In this document: positions 1 to 8,235 of the stretch, in pieces
How positions within the stretch are numbered: the stretch's first letter is position 1
Layout: every line of letters starts with the position of its first letter
Assembly (NCBI GenBank): GCA_025450585.1
Contig: JANWHD010000018.1
Coordinates: forward strand, 124,001-188,000
DNA length: 64,000 nt
Direction: 5' to 3'
Origin: Solirubrobacterales bacterium
GTDB lineage: Bacteria > Actinomycetota > Thermoleophilia > Solirubrobacterales > 70-9
The notes under the pieces: model-generated
Database searches by the model: none
What the model saw: only the letters and a program-made list of their open reading frames with translations
What the model was told of the DNA's origin: nothing
Made by a program: the position numbers and the translations under genes

Positions 1-2
1 GG

Positions 3-1304
3 CGCCTGCTCCGGCTCGCCAACCTCGACCTCCTCTTCCTGCTCGGCTTCGGGGTCTCGCACCTCTTCTTCAACCGGGGCGAGATCGGCGTCTCGGTCCC
101 GCTCCAGTACGTGCCCCTCGCCTACCTCTTCGGCCGGGCGCTGTGGCTCGGCCTACGCGGCCGCGGCGAGGGAATCAGGCCGGTCTGGCCAGCTGCCTGG
201 CTGCTCGTCGCCGCGCTTTTCCTGATCGGGTTCCGGGTCGGCCTCAACGTCGCCGACTCGGGCGCGATCGACGTCGGCTACGCGGGCGTGGTCGGCGCCG
301 ACCGGGTAGCCCACGGAGAACCGGTCTACGGCAACTTCCCCGAGGACGTCTCCCAAGGAGACACCTACGGTCCGGTCAACTACCTCGCCTACGTCCCCTT
401 CGAGGCGATCTGGCCCTGGGCGGGGAGCTGGGACGATCTCCCAGCCGCTCACGGCGCAGCGGTCGTCTTCGATCTCGCGACCTTCGCGCTGCTGATCCTG
501 CTCGGCCGCCGTATTCGTCCCGGACCGGCCGGCAACAAGCTTGCGGCAACGCTCGCCTTCGGCTGGGCCGCTTATCCCTATACGGCGTTCGCCCTGCTCT
601 CGAACTCCAACGACACCCTGGTGGCGATGCTGCTGGTGGGCGTACTACTGGTCCTTGCTCGCCCAGCGGCAAGGGGCGTGATGGCTGCGCTAGCGACCCT
701 CGCCAAGTTCACCCCGGCGGTGTTGGTGCCGATGCTTGCGACGTACCGGCCTTGGCCCGCGGGTCCTGTCGCCGCAGGGGACCCACCGCCCCTTCCGGTC
801 GCTAAAGCGTCCTCAGAGGCGGTCCCCCCTACAGCGCCACCCGCGGGAGTTGCGTTTGGCTTGGCATTCGGGCTAACGACCTTTGTGCTGCTGCTTTGGC
901 CCGCGCTCGACCCCGGTCTTTCGACCTTCTACGACCGCACGATCGATTACCAGGCGGGAAGGGACTCGCCATTCAGCATCTGGGGTCAGGTAGCTGGGCT
1001 AGAGCCGCTGCGCATCGCGATTCTCGCGGCCGTGGGAGCTCTCTCCGTGTTCCTGGCTTTCCGACCCCGGCGGAAGAGCCTCGTGCAGGTCGCTGCTCTC
1101 GGCGCGGCGCTTCTGATTGGTGTTCAGCTGACGATGCAGCACTGGTTCTACCTCTACATCGTCTGGTTCTACCCGCTCCTTCTCGTTGGCTGCCTGGACC
1201 TCGAGGACAGGTGCTCCGTTGAACTACCGGGCGAGCGGATCGGTGAGTGCGCAAAGTCGCGCATCCGAAAAGGGGAAAACCCCAACACAGTTGGTTCCTT
1301 GTGA
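3..1304 (+). CDS. GT87/DUF2029-like membrane glycosyltransferase, 5' end missing
   Basis: The reading frame is open to the left edge of the window, so the gene is truncated at its 5' end; the GTG at 111 is internal. The visible 433 residues are a polytopic membrane protein with many hydrophobic segments (for example AAWLLVAALFLIGF, then AILAAVGALSVFLAF). The luminal-type stretch with VYGNFPEDVSQGDTYGPVNY and the segment ending LLSNSNDTLVAMLLVG resemble GT87/DUF2029 polyprenol-phosphate-mannose-dependent mannosyltransferases. A second protein of this broad type lies at 53187-54257. The last 35 or so residues are polar and look unconserved. Family assignment is by general resemblance, not by a decisive catalytic motif. 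Confidence 0.6.
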   Translation, partial: RLLRLANLDLLFLLGFGVSHLFFNRGEIGVSVPLQYVPLAYLFGRALWLGLRGRGEGIRPVWPAAWLLVAALFLIGFRVGLNVADSGAIDVGYAGVVGADRVAHGEPVYGNFPEDVSQGDTYGPVNYLAYVPFEAIWPWAGSWDDLPAAHGAAVVFDLATFALLILLGRRIRPGPAGNKLAATLAFGWAAYPYTAFALLSNSNDTLVAMLLVGVLLVLARPAARGVMAALATLAKFTPAVLVPMLATYRPWPAGPVAAGDPPPLPVAKASSEAVPPTAPPAGVAFGLAFGLTTFVLLLWPALDPGLSTFYDRTIDYQAGRDSPFSIWGQVAGLEPLRIAILAAVGALSVFLAFRPRRKSLVQVAALGAALLIGVQLTMQHWFYLYIVWFYPLLLVGCLDLEDRCSVELPGERIGECAKSRIRKGENPNTVGSL

Positions 1305-1405
1305 GGGCGAGCTGATATCCCTCGCGACCAGGTCATACTCACTTACACGTCTGGGTGACGCAGATATGCATGGCAGTTCGCATTCCAACGATCAGAGGGA
1401 GAACC

Positions 1406-2041
1406 ATGCGAAACATCAAGCGCATCATCCCAGCCGGAATAGTGGCACTGCTCTTCGTTTTTGCCGCCTCGGCAACGGCGGAATCAACAGCACTGTGCAA
1501 AGTTCACAAAGAGCCCTGCCAGGTCACCCCCGACCAGTATAAAGAGCTTCACATGAATTCGGTGGGTCTCGTCAAATTCTTAAATGATGTAGCGGACATA
1601 TTATGTTTAGGTAGCTTAATTAGAGGGGACATCGGTGATTTAGGTAAACCCCAGGGTATTCAAACCACGGCATATACCTTTACGGGATGCGGTACGAATG
1701 CCACACACACTAACTGCACCGTGACACTCCCCGTGAGGCCAAATTTCTTCGTCTTAAAAACTAAATTAAACTTAGGGGAAATCACTGAAACCTCCAGTCA
1801 GCTCAAATTTACCTGCACGGGAGTCTTCGGTACCTGTACCTACAAATATCCGGAAAGGACCTTTACGCTCGAAGGGGCTGGACACAACATCGGCACGGGC
1901 AATGGCATGCTCACATATCCTTCGGGTGAAGAAGAAGGAGCAAAAGAAGGAGAACTCGAAGAAGGGGAACTCGCCTGTCCGGCGCTGGGAGCGTTCGATG
2001 GCTTATACGAACCGTTAGAGAAACTCTACATCGTTTCCTGA
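1406..2041 (+). CDS. Secreted protein of unknown function, AT-rich and TTA-rich
   Basis: A 211-residue protein with a clear Sec signal peptide (MRNIKRIIPAGIVALLFVF, cleavage near ATAES). The ATG at 1406 is chosen because GAGGGAGA precedes it; an upstream in-frame start at 1355 has no such site. The mature part has several cysteines (C-KVHKEPC, CTGVFGTC) and ends with a Glu/Gly-rich acidic stretch before LYEPLEKLYIVS. I do not recognise the family. Codon use is unlike the neighbours: about ten Leu codons are TTA (for example in DILCLGSLI and LKTKLNLG), which are nearly absent from surrounding genes. This suggests recent acquisition. A hairpin terminator follows directly. Confidence 0.7.
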   Translation: MRNIKRIIPAGIVALLFVFAASATAESTALCKVHKEPCQVTPDQYKELHMNSVGLVKFLNDVADILCLGSLIRGDIGDLGKPQGIQTTAYTFTGCGTNATHTNCTVTLPVRPNFFVLKTKLNLGEITETSSQLKFTCTGVFGTCTYKYPERTFTLEGAGHNIGTGNGMLTYPSGEEEGAKEGELEEGELACPALGAFDGLYEPLEKLYIVS

Positions 2042-2053
2042 GAAGCGCTGAGG

Positions 2054-2091
2054 AAGCCGGGGCCGTCGCGATTCGGCGATCGGCCCCGCTT
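2054..2091 (+). terminator. Hairpin terminator after the AT-rich secreted gene
   Basis: AAGCCGGGGCCG pairs with CGGCCCCGCTT around a 15-nt loop, with one bulged C. It starts 12 nt after the stop codon at 2041. The run of T after the stem is short. Confidence 0.5.
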
Positions 2092-2105
2092 CTACAGCTC
2101 GCAAA

Positions 2106-2145
2106 GGCACCCTCACCTGCTTGATCGAGTCGGCCAGCCCTTGCT
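2106..2145 (-). repeat. Degenerate copy of the 3' end of the YmdB-type gene
   Basis: These 40 bases match 3484-3523, the last codons of the phosphoesterase gene, at 36 of 40 positions and in the same orientation. The two copies flank the NHL-repeat gene. The copy encodes no functional product and looks like a decayed duplicate left by insertion or tandem duplication. Confidence 0.75.
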
Positions 2146-2222
2146 ACGAACCCGTAGGCATGAGCCGTCAGACATTCGGCTAACCGGAAGCGTGCGGATT
2201 GAACCGTTCCGGGCCCGCGCCG

Positions 2223-3464
2223 ATGCCCGTACGACCAGTGCGGGTTTCCAATCCAAACATCCTGTGGCACCCACGGCGCCTCCCGGTTCTGCCAGCTTTC
2301 CTCGCCGCAGTATTCGCGGGCCTGCTCGTCTTCCCGACCTCGTCGCACGCGATGTCCTTGGAGTTCCTCGCTACGTGGGGGAGTCCGGGCACTGCGGTCG
2401 GCCAGTTCAACTCCCCCTCCGCGCTCGCTGTCGATCCAGAGGGGAACGCCCACGTCGCCGACACCTTCAACCACCGCATCCAGACCTTCGATTACTGCCA
2501 CAGGTGGACGAGCACGCTCGGGGGCCTTGGGTCAGGCGCCGGAGAGCTCAACGCTCCGCTTGGAGCGGACCTCGACTCGCACGGGAACCTCTATGTCGCC
2601 GACGCGAACAACAACAGGGTCGAGGTCTTCGCCCCTTCGGGCGCTTTCCTCCACGCCTGGGGCAGCTCCGGCTCCGGCAACGGCCAGTTCAGGCTGCCCG
2701 TCGCCCTCGCGATCGACTCGAACGACGACGTCTACGTCCTCGACCTGGACAACAACCGCATCCAGGTCTTCGATGCAGCGGGGACCTTTCTCCGCGCGTG
2801 GGGGAAATTCGGCTCCGGCAACGGCCAGTTCAGCTCTCCATTCGGTATCGCGATCGATCCACAGAGCCGCGTCTACGTCACCGACACCGGCAACAACCGC
2901 ATCCAGGTCTTCGATCCGGCGGGCAAATTCCTCCGCAAATGGGGCAGCTTCGGCTCCGGCAACGGCCAGTTCAAATCTCCGCGAAGTGTCTCCGCCGGCC
3001 CGCTCGGAGAGGTCTACGTCACCGACACCGGCAACAACCGCATCCAGACCTTCGACGCGACCGGTGCCTTCCTCTCCAAATGGGGCAGCCTCGGATCCGC
3101 CCCCGGCCAGTTCCGCTTTCCGGTCGGGGTGGCCACCGGCCCGCTCGGCGAGGTATACGTCACCGAGGGCAGTCCCAACCACCGGATACAGGTCTTCGGC
3201 GATCCACCGCCGACGGTTGCGGACCTGCTCGAGTCCGTGGCCGGTCTGGGGCTTCCACACGGCATCGAGAACAGCCTGGAGGCGAAGCTGCGCGGCGCCC
3301 AGGCCAGCCTCGACCGGGGCCAGCCCCGAACCGCGGCCAACAAGCTCGGCGCGCTGCTTTCCGAGCTGGCGGCCCTGAGCGGCAAGAAGGTCGGCTCGCC
3401 CGCCGCCGACAGCCTCACCGCGGAAGTCCAGGCCACCCTACGGGCACTGAGCTGCCTGGAGTGA
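2223..3464 (+). CDS. Secreted six-bladed NHL-repeat beta-propeller protein
   Basis: A 413-residue protein; the ATG at 2223 gives a signal peptide (LPVLPAFLAAVFAGLLVF, then PTSSHA). A TTG at 2199 is an alternative start. Six NHL repeats follow at roughly residues 50-330, each with a WGxxGSGNGQF turn and a NNRIQVF strand. The central blades repeat every 47 residues (141 bp) and are nearly identical at DNA level, which implies recent blade duplication. After the propeller comes a roughly 85-residue helical tail (TVADLLESVAGLGLPHGIENSL...) ending in a lone Cys near the C-terminus. NHL propellers usually bind proteins or carbohydrates; the partner here is unknown. The gene sits between two copies of the tail of the next gene. 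Confidence 0.85.
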   Translation: MPVRPVRVSNPNILWHPRRLPVLPAFLAAVFAGLLVFPTSSHAMSLEFLATWGSPGTAVGQFNSPSALAVDPEGNAHVADTFNHRIQTFDYCHRWTSTLGGLGSGAGELNAPLGADLDSHGNLYVADANNNRVEVFAPSGAFLHAWGSSGSGNGQFRLPVALAIDSNDDVYVLDLDNNRIQVFDAAGTFLRAWGKFGSGNGQFSSPFGIAIDPQSRVYVTDTGNNRIQVFDPAGKFLRKWGSFGSGNGQFKSPRSVSAGPLGEVYVTDTGNNRIQTFDATGAFLSKWGSLGSAPGQFRFPVGVATGPLGEVYVTEGSPNHRIQVFGDPPPTVADLLESVAGLGLPHGIENSLEAKLRGAQASLDRGQPRTAANKLGALLSELAALSGKKVGSPAADSLTAEVQATLRALSCLE

Positions 3465-3470
3465 CGCGGC

Positions 3471-4244
3471 TCAGCTGGGTGCCGGCACCATCACCTGCTC
3501 GATCGAGTCGGCCAGCCCCCGCTCGTTGACGTCGACCACCACGCCCATTACCCAGACGTCCTCCTCGGCGGTCTCGAACTTGACCGGCATCTGGGTGATC
3601 AGGCGCTCGAGGATCAGCTCCGGCTTCACGCCGAGCACGCTGGTCCGCGACCCGGTCATCCCGACGTCGGAGATGAACGCGGTCCCCTGTGGCAGCACCC
3701 TTGCGTCAGCCGTCGGCACATGGGTGTGGGTGCCGAGCACGGCGGCGACGCGGCCGTCGAGGTGCCAGCCCATCGCTACCTTCTCGCTCGTCACTTCAGC
3801 GTGGAAATCGACGATCGCGAAATCGCACTCGATCTTCTCGAGGATGTTGTCGGCCTCGTGGAACGGGGAGCGGGCGACATCGAGCCCGATCGCCCCGCTG
3901 AGGTTGATCGCACCGACCCGCTTGCCGGCAACCTCGAGGACGGTGTAGCCGCGACCGGGATTCGCGTAGGGGTAATTGGCGGGCCGCACGACGCGGTCGC
4001 TGCGGTTGAGGAAGTCGTAGACCTCCCGGTGGCGGTAGACGTGGTTGCCGGTCGTGATCGCGTCGGCACCGGCGTCGAAGATCGCCTTTGCCGTCTTCTC
4101 GGTGATCCCCATCCCACCGGCCGAGTTCTCGCCATTGACGATCGTCATGTCGGGGGCGTAGCGCTCCCGCAGCCCCGGCATCGCGGCATGCAGGCCTCGC
4201 CGTCCCGGCCCGCCGACCACGTCGCCGATGAAAAGGATTCTCAT
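3471..4244 (-). CDS. ymdB: YmdB/TIGR00282-type metallophosphoesterase
   Basis: A 257-residue protein, the usual length for this family. MRILFIGDVVGGPGRRGL at the N-terminus carries the first metal-binding Asp; NGENSAGGMGIT, TGNHVYRH, DFHAEVTSEK and GTHTHVPTAD supply the other metal ligands. Members hydrolyse 2',3'-cyclic nucleotides or act in cyclic-nucleotide signalling and are often found near rny. The start at 4244 is used rather than 4274 because the core begins with MRILFIGD. It converges on the NHL gene with a 6-bp gap and diverges from the GGCT-like gene. Its final 40 bp are duplicated at 2106-2145. Confidence 0.93.
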   Translation of the reverse strand: MRILFIGDVVGGPGRRGLHAAMPGLRERYAPDMTIVNGENSAGGMGITEKTAKAIFDAGADAITTGNHVYRHREVYDFLNRSDRVVRPANYPYANPGRGYTVLEVAGKRVGAINLSGAIGLDVARSPFHEADNILEKIECDFAIVDFHAEVTSEKVAMGWHLDGRVAAVLGTHTHVPTADARVLPQGTAFISDVGMTGSRTSVLGVKPELILERLITQMPVKFETAEEDVWVMGVVVDVNERGLADSIEQVMVPAPS

Positions 4245-4284
4245 GACGCCTGACCCTAGCTGCGAAATGCGCAAGGGTGTAGGC

Positions 4285-4974
4285 GTGAGTGAGGACAGCG
4301 AGATCCTGGAGCGCGCGATGCGCTACCCGTACGCGGTGCCGGCACGCTCGTTCGTGCAGCAGGGGCATCGCACTCTCGACCCGGCAGAGGTCGAGATAGA
4401 TCGAGAGCAACGCTCGCGGCTTCTCGTCTACGGCTCGAACGCCTCGCCCGAATCGCTGGCCCGCAAGCTGGCCCTCAGCTCCGACCCGGTGCTGGTCGAG
4501 GCCGCCTGGCTGCACGACTTCGACGTGGTCTACTCGGCGCACTTCGCGCCCTACGGCGCGGTGCCGGCGACGCTCCAGCACAGCCCCGGGACCACGGTGA
4601 GGGTGGCGATCATCCACCTGACCGACGAGCAGTTACGACTGGTCACGGCGACCGAGCCCAACTACGAGCTCGTGCCCTTCGACACGGCGAGCTGCGAGCT
4701 GCCCAACGGCGAAGCGGTCACGCAGCTCTCCGCCTACATCAGCCGCCACGGCTGCCTGCTGGCCGATGGCGAGGAGGTCGCCCTCGTGGCCGTACCCGCC
4801 CGCGTCCGCCGCTTCGCCGAGCTGAGCGAGCCCCAGGTGCTCGAGCGCCTGCGCCTGCAGCTCTGCCCAGAGGAGAGCATCGACGCCTTCGTCCTCGCCG
4901 GCGTCACCGACCCCGAGCTGGCGCAGGCCCGGACCGCCCAGCTCGAGCGACGCACCTTCTTGCCGCCAAGCTGA
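4285..4974 (+). CDS. Gamma-glutamylcyclotransferase-like fold protein
   Basis: A 229-residue soluble protein. LLVYGSNASPESLARKL near residue 46 resembles the YGSN substrate loop of the GGCT/AIG2 fold, followed by VLVEAAWLHDFDVVYSAHF and a strand-rich region. The catalytic Glu of true cyclotransferases cannot be assigned with confidence, so activity is unproven. GTG at 4285 is chosen as the start (VSEDSEILERAMRYPYAVPAR); ATG at 4267 is possible. The gene diverges from the YmdB-type gene, with start codons about 40 bp apart, so the two probably share a short promoter region. Confidence 0.6.
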   Translation: MSEDSEILERAMRYPYAVPARSFVQQGHRTLDPAEVEIDREQRSRLLVYGSNASPESLARKLALSSDPVLVEAAWLHDFDVVYSAHFAPYGAVPATLQHSPGTTVRVAIIHLTDEQLRLVTATEPNYELVPFDTASCELPNGEAVTQLSAYISRHGCLLADGEEVALVAVPARVRRFAELSEPQVLERLRLQLCPEESIDAFVLAGVTDPELAQARTAQLERRTFLPPS

Positions 4975-5001
4975 CTTCACCAACGCTGGGGTACGGGATG
5001 T

Positions 5002-5016
5002 GGTTTTCCGAAAACC
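5002..5016. promoter_or_regulatory. Perfect 15-bp palindrome upstream of the repeat protein gene
   Basis: GGTTTTC-C-GAAAACC forms two 7-bp half sites around one base, 38 bp before the GTG at 5055. The half site GAAAACC recurs at 5031-5037. It is a candidate operator; no cognate regulator is visible nearby. Confidence 0.4.
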
Positions 5017-5054
5017 TCCCTTCCATTTTTGAAAACCCAGGTTAGGGTGAGCAT

Positions 5055-5951
5055 GTGAAACGCCTCCGATTCAGGGCGGTCGCGATCCTCCTGGCCTCCT
5101 TGGCGCTGGCGCTGCCGAGCGTGGCAGTGGCCCTGCTGATCAGCAGCGAAGGGGAAGGCAGCACTCTTACCGTGATCATCAACGGCCCCGGCTCGGTGTA
5201 CATACCGGGATGGGGAACCTGCCTCCCACCCTCTTGTGAAGTTGAACTGCCAGGGCCAAAAGCCACGCTGACCGCGATTCCGGACCCGGCCGCGGCCTTG
5301 GTCGGCTGGAAAGGCTGCGATTCGGTCGCCGGGGGCCAGTGCACGGCGACCTTGGGCACAGGGAAAGCGGTCGTCGCGACTTTCATAGGCACCCCCAAAC
5401 TCACGGTCTCCAAAGCGGCGGGCTCGGGTCTCGGCAAGGTGACCAGCTATCCGGGTGGCATCCTCTGCCTGGCCAACTGCTCGACCACCACTGCTGCCTT
5501 CAAAGAAGGCGCCAAAGTCAAACTCAACCAGGCTTCGTCCAAGCATTTCCACTTCGTCGAATGGCTCGGGGATTGCACCGGCTCCGGTCTATGCGAAGTG
5601 ACGATGGGCGAAGCGCGTGATGTCGAGGTGCTCTTCGCCGAAGATCCCAAGTTCAGCCTCACCGTCACCAAGAACGGCGACGGTGACGGCACAGTCAAGA
5701 GTTCGCCTTCGGGAATCAACTGCGGCTCGACCTGCTCTTCGACGGTTGCCTCCTTCTACGAAGGCGAAGTGGTCGAACTCACCGCTACCCCCGCCAAAGG
5801 CCTGATCTTCGAAGGCTGGGACGGAGGCGGTTGCTCGGGGACCGGCGCCTGCAAAGTCACGATGAGCGGGGCCAAGTCGGTCGAGGCGATATTCGGGCCC
5901 AAACCTCCAATACCTCCGATATCCGAACCGTGTTGCCTGGAACTGCATTGA
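5055..5951 (+). CDS. Secreted protein with three InlB-B-like repeats
   Basis: A 298-residue protein with a signal peptide (MKRLRFRAVAILLASLALAL, cleavage near SVAVA). Three repeats of about 75-80 residues follow, each built as GxGxVxSxPxGIxCxxxC, a Thr/Ala-rich strand, then F.GW.G.CxGxGxCxVTM and a V.A.F ending. This is the pattern of bacterial InlB-B-like (divergent) repeats, which form beta-rich surface domains. Paired cysteines in each repeat could form disulfides outside the cell. There is no sorting signal or anchor; the C-terminus ends PPISEPCCLELH. The gene converges on the ABC permease 5 bp away. Confidence 0.8.
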   Translation: MKRLRFRAVAILLASLALALPSVAVALLISSEGEGSTLTVIINGPGSVYIPGWGTCLPPSCEVELPGPKATLTAIPDPAAALVGWKGCDSVAGGQCTATLGTGKAVVATFIGTPKLTVSKAAGSGLGKVTSYPGGILCLANCSTTTAAFKEGAKVKLNQASSKHFHFVEWLGDCTGSGLCEVTMGEARDVEVLFAEDPKFSLTVTKNGDGDGTVKSSPSGINCGSTCSSTVASFYEGEVVELTATPAKGLIFEGWDGGGCSGTGACKVTMSGAKSVEAIFGPKPPIPPISEPCCLELH

Positions 5952-5955
5952 ACAC

Positions 5956-7308
5956 CTAGACCGCCGCGAACCGCCGCAGCGCGAAGCGGGCGAGCAGGCC
6001 ATAGGCGGCGATCAGGGCCGCCAGGTGCAGAAGGGCGACGCCCAGATCGGGCCCGGCCGGGTCGAGCGCGGCCGTCATCGCGTCGAGCGCCGGCTTGAAG
6101 GGGAAGAGGGCGGTGACGATCTCGATCATGTCGGAGAGCGCGGCGCCGACGGCGCCGGAGGGGATCAGGGAGAGGAAGGCGATCGGCAGGGTGACCATGA
6201 AGGCGAGCAGGGAGACGGCGCGCACCTCCCGAGCCATGGCGCCGAGGGCCGCGCCGGCCGCGCCGAGCGCTGCCCCGCTGGCGAGGATCGCCACCAGCCA
6301 AAGACCGAAGCGGCCCCAGTGCAGGGGCACGAAAAGGGCAAGGCCGGTCAACATCAGCAGCGTCACCGCCAGCCCGACCACGACTCCCAGCACCACCTTC
6401 TCGGTCAGCAGGGCCGAGTGGGAGACCAGCCCGCGGGTGAGGCGGGGGAAGGCGTTCTCCTCCCGCTCCAGCGCCAGCGAACCGGCGACGAGAAGGACGA
6501 CGACGAAGGCGAGCGTGAACGTCGCCGCGACCGCGATCGCGAAGGATTCGAGCGGGGGGGAGGAGCCGTCGACGACTTCCTTGTCGACCGCGATCGGCTG
6601 CGCGAGGCGGCTCAGCAGCGGCTCGCCCGTGGCGAGGTTGTTGCGGGCCAGCCTGGTGAACCGGATCACCCGGTCGACCGAGTCGCGAAGGTCGCCCGGA
6701 GGCAGTGACGGTCGCAGGGATTCGACGATCCGGGCGCTGTTGCGCAGGCCGAGGATTTCGATTGTCTGGCCCAGCACCTTGAGGTCGCCGCCGTCGAGGA
6801 CGAGCCCGAGGAATTTGCCGCCTTCGGCCGCGATGCGGCGCGCGATTACGAGGTTTGCCTGCGCGATCAGCGCGTCAATCCGGTCGTTCACCAGGCGCGC
6901 TTTCACTGGGTCCTCCTCGCTGACGACCACCTCGATCTCGGGGGTGTTGGGAAACGGCGTCGAGAGGGAGTTGATCCGGTTCACCAGGTTGGCGGGGAGG
7001 ATCAGGGCCGCGAGGACGTCGCCCGAGCGGACCTCCTCAACCGCTTCGGCACGGCTCTCGACGTGAACGCACTCGACCCGGGCGCAGATGCGGTCGTTGA
7101 CGCCGATGTTCGGCAGCTCCCTGGTGCCGACGCTGACCCGAGCGTCGGCGGGAACCTCGTTGAGGAAGGCGACACGCGGCTTCTCCGGCGAGCGCGAGAT
7201 CGCGAAGCCGACCAGGACCGCGATCAGCACCGGGTAGGCGACGAGCAGGACCGCCTGCAGCGGTGAGCGCCGCAGGATCTGGAGGTCCTTCAGCAGCAGC
7301 CAGCGCAT
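5956..7308 (-). CDS. ABC-2 type transporter permease
   Basis: A 450-residue permease of the ABC-2/YhgE type: one N-terminal membrane segment (LLVAYPVLIAVLVGFAIS), a large extracytoplasmic region of about 200 residues, then about five C-terminal segments (for example AVAATFTLAFVVVLLVAGSL and LWLVAILASGAALGAAGAAL). The start MRWLLLKDLQILRRSPL at 7308 overlaps the stop of the ATPase gene as ATGA, indicating translational coupling. Together they form a two-gene exporter; the substrate cannot be told from sequence. Confidence 0.88.
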   Translation of the reverse strand: MRWLLLKDLQILRRSPLQAVLLVAYPVLIAVLVGFAISRSPEKPRVAFLNEVPADARVSVGTRELPNIGVNDRICARVECVHVESRAEAVEEVRSGDVLAALILPANLVNRINSLSTPFPNTPEIEVVVSEEDPVKARLVNDRIDALIAQANLVIARRIAAEGGKFLGLVLDGGDLKVLGQTIEILGLRNSARIVESLRPSLPPGDLRDSVDRVIRFTRLARNNLATGEPLLSRLAQPIAVDKEVVDGSSPPLESFAIAVAATFTLAFVVVLLVAGSLALEREENAFPRLTRGLVSHSALLTEKVVLGVVVGLAVTLLMLTGLALFVPLHWGRFGLWLVAILASGAALGAAGAALGAMAREVRAVSLLAFMVTLPIAFLSLIPSGAVGAALSDMIEIVTALFPFKPALDAMTAALDPAGPDLGVALLHLAALIAAYGLLARFALRRFAAV

Positions 7309-8018
7309 CAGTGGCCCCTGTGGTGAAGGAAGGCGACGAAGGCGGTCTCGAAGTCGCGGTCGGCGGCCTCGGACGCCTCGCGCCGCACCGCCTCGAGCAG
7401 TCCGTCGGGCGAGCCGTCGAAGAGCGCCTCGCCGTCGGCGAGGACGAGCAGCCGCCCCCCGTAGCGCTCGGCCTCCTGGATGTCGTGTGTGGAGAAGATC
7501 ACCGTCGTGCCGTTCGTCTCGGCCAGCGCCGAGACGAATTCCCACAACCGCGCCCGCTGGCGGGGGTCGAGCCCGACGCTGGGCTCGTCGAGCAGCAGCA
7601 CCGACGGCCGAGCCAGCAGCCCGATCGCGATGTTGATCCGCTGCTGATTGCCGCCCGACAGCCGCGCGACCACCTCACCCCGCCGCTCACCCAACCCCGT
7701 CAGCTCAAGCATCTCCTCCGCCGAGGCCCCCGGATCCGCATGCCTCTCCAGCCGAGCAAAAAGCAACAAGTTCTCTTCAACCGTCAGCCGCCGGTACAGC
7801 GCCGCCTGTTGAGGCACCCACCCAACCTCCCCCTCAGGAACATGAACCTCACCGCCATCTGCCTTCGAAATCCCGGCAAGGATCGAAAGCAGGGTTGTCT
7901 TCCCGGCTCCGTTAGGGCCAATCACAGCCACAAGCTCCCCAGTCGAGGCCTCGAAGTCCACGCCCTTCAGGGCTTCCCGCGCGCCGAACCTCTTGACGAG
8001 CTTCCGAGCCTCGATCAC
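7308..8018 (-). CDS. ABC transporter ATP-binding protein
   Basis: A 236-residue ATPase with Walker A (GPNGAGKTT), Q-loop (VPQQAALYRRLTVEEN), signature LSGGNQQR, Walker B (VLLLDEPSVGLDP) and switch His (STHD). The signature is LSGGN rather than LSGGQ. GTG at 8018 (VIEARKLVKRFG) is preferred: AGGGA lies upstream and the protein starts where the family does; an ATG at 8093 would add 25 unconserved residues. It energises the coupled ABC-2 permease. The intergenic region toward hemB contains the palindrome at 8129-8204. Confidence 0.92.
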   Translation of the reverse strand: MIEARKLVKRFGAREALKGVDFEASTGELVAVIGPNGAGKTTLLSILAGISKADGGEVHVPEGEVGWVPQQAALYRRLTVEENLLLFARLERHADPGASAEEMLELTGLGERRGEVVARLSGGNQQRINIAIGLLARPSVLLLDEPSVGLDPRQRARLWEFVSALAETNGTTVIFSTHDIQEAERYGGRLLVLADGEALFDGSPDGLLEAVRREASEAADRDFETAFVAFLHHRGH

Positions 8019-8128
8019 GGCCGTCCCTATCCCAGCTCCCGCCTCCACGGATGCAAACGCTATCCGGCTCAACCGTCTCAGGTTGTTATGCACCGCTTGA
8101 GCCTGAGCATTTCAAGAGAGCTGTGACA

Positions 8129-8204
8129 GGTGACGGGGAGGCCCTACCCCAGACACTCAAGCGCGGCTCCTGCCGCGCGTCTGGGGTAGGGCCTCCCCGT
8201 CACC
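8129..8204. repeat. Family A palindromic element, copy 1
   Basis: Two perfectly complementary 26-nt arms (8129-8154 and 8179-8204) enclose a 24-nt loop (8155-8178) that begins ACTCAAGCGCGGC and contains a nested hairpin GCGCGGC/GCCGCGC. The loop is identical to that of the element at 46515-46590, but the arms differ at 11 of 26 positions. It lies between two divergent genes, so it is not a terminator for either. Confidence 0.9.
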
Positions 8205-8235
8205 CACCCAATGCCCTCCCCTAAACTCGCCCCCA

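Noticed and set aside
2640..3190. Regular direct repeats that might be taken for a CRISPR or satellite array
   Set aside because: They are 141-bp repeats encoding NHL blades in frame, with no short spacers.
2141..3529. Long Arg/Pro-rich frame overlapping the NHL gene
   Set aside because: It is a frame shadow created by the 141-bp blade repeats and high GC; the NHL frame is the clear coding one.
8129..8204. The long palindromes as ordinary rho-independent terminators
   Set aside because: They lack T-runs, occur in divergent regions, within operons and inside coding sequences, and share cores across copies.
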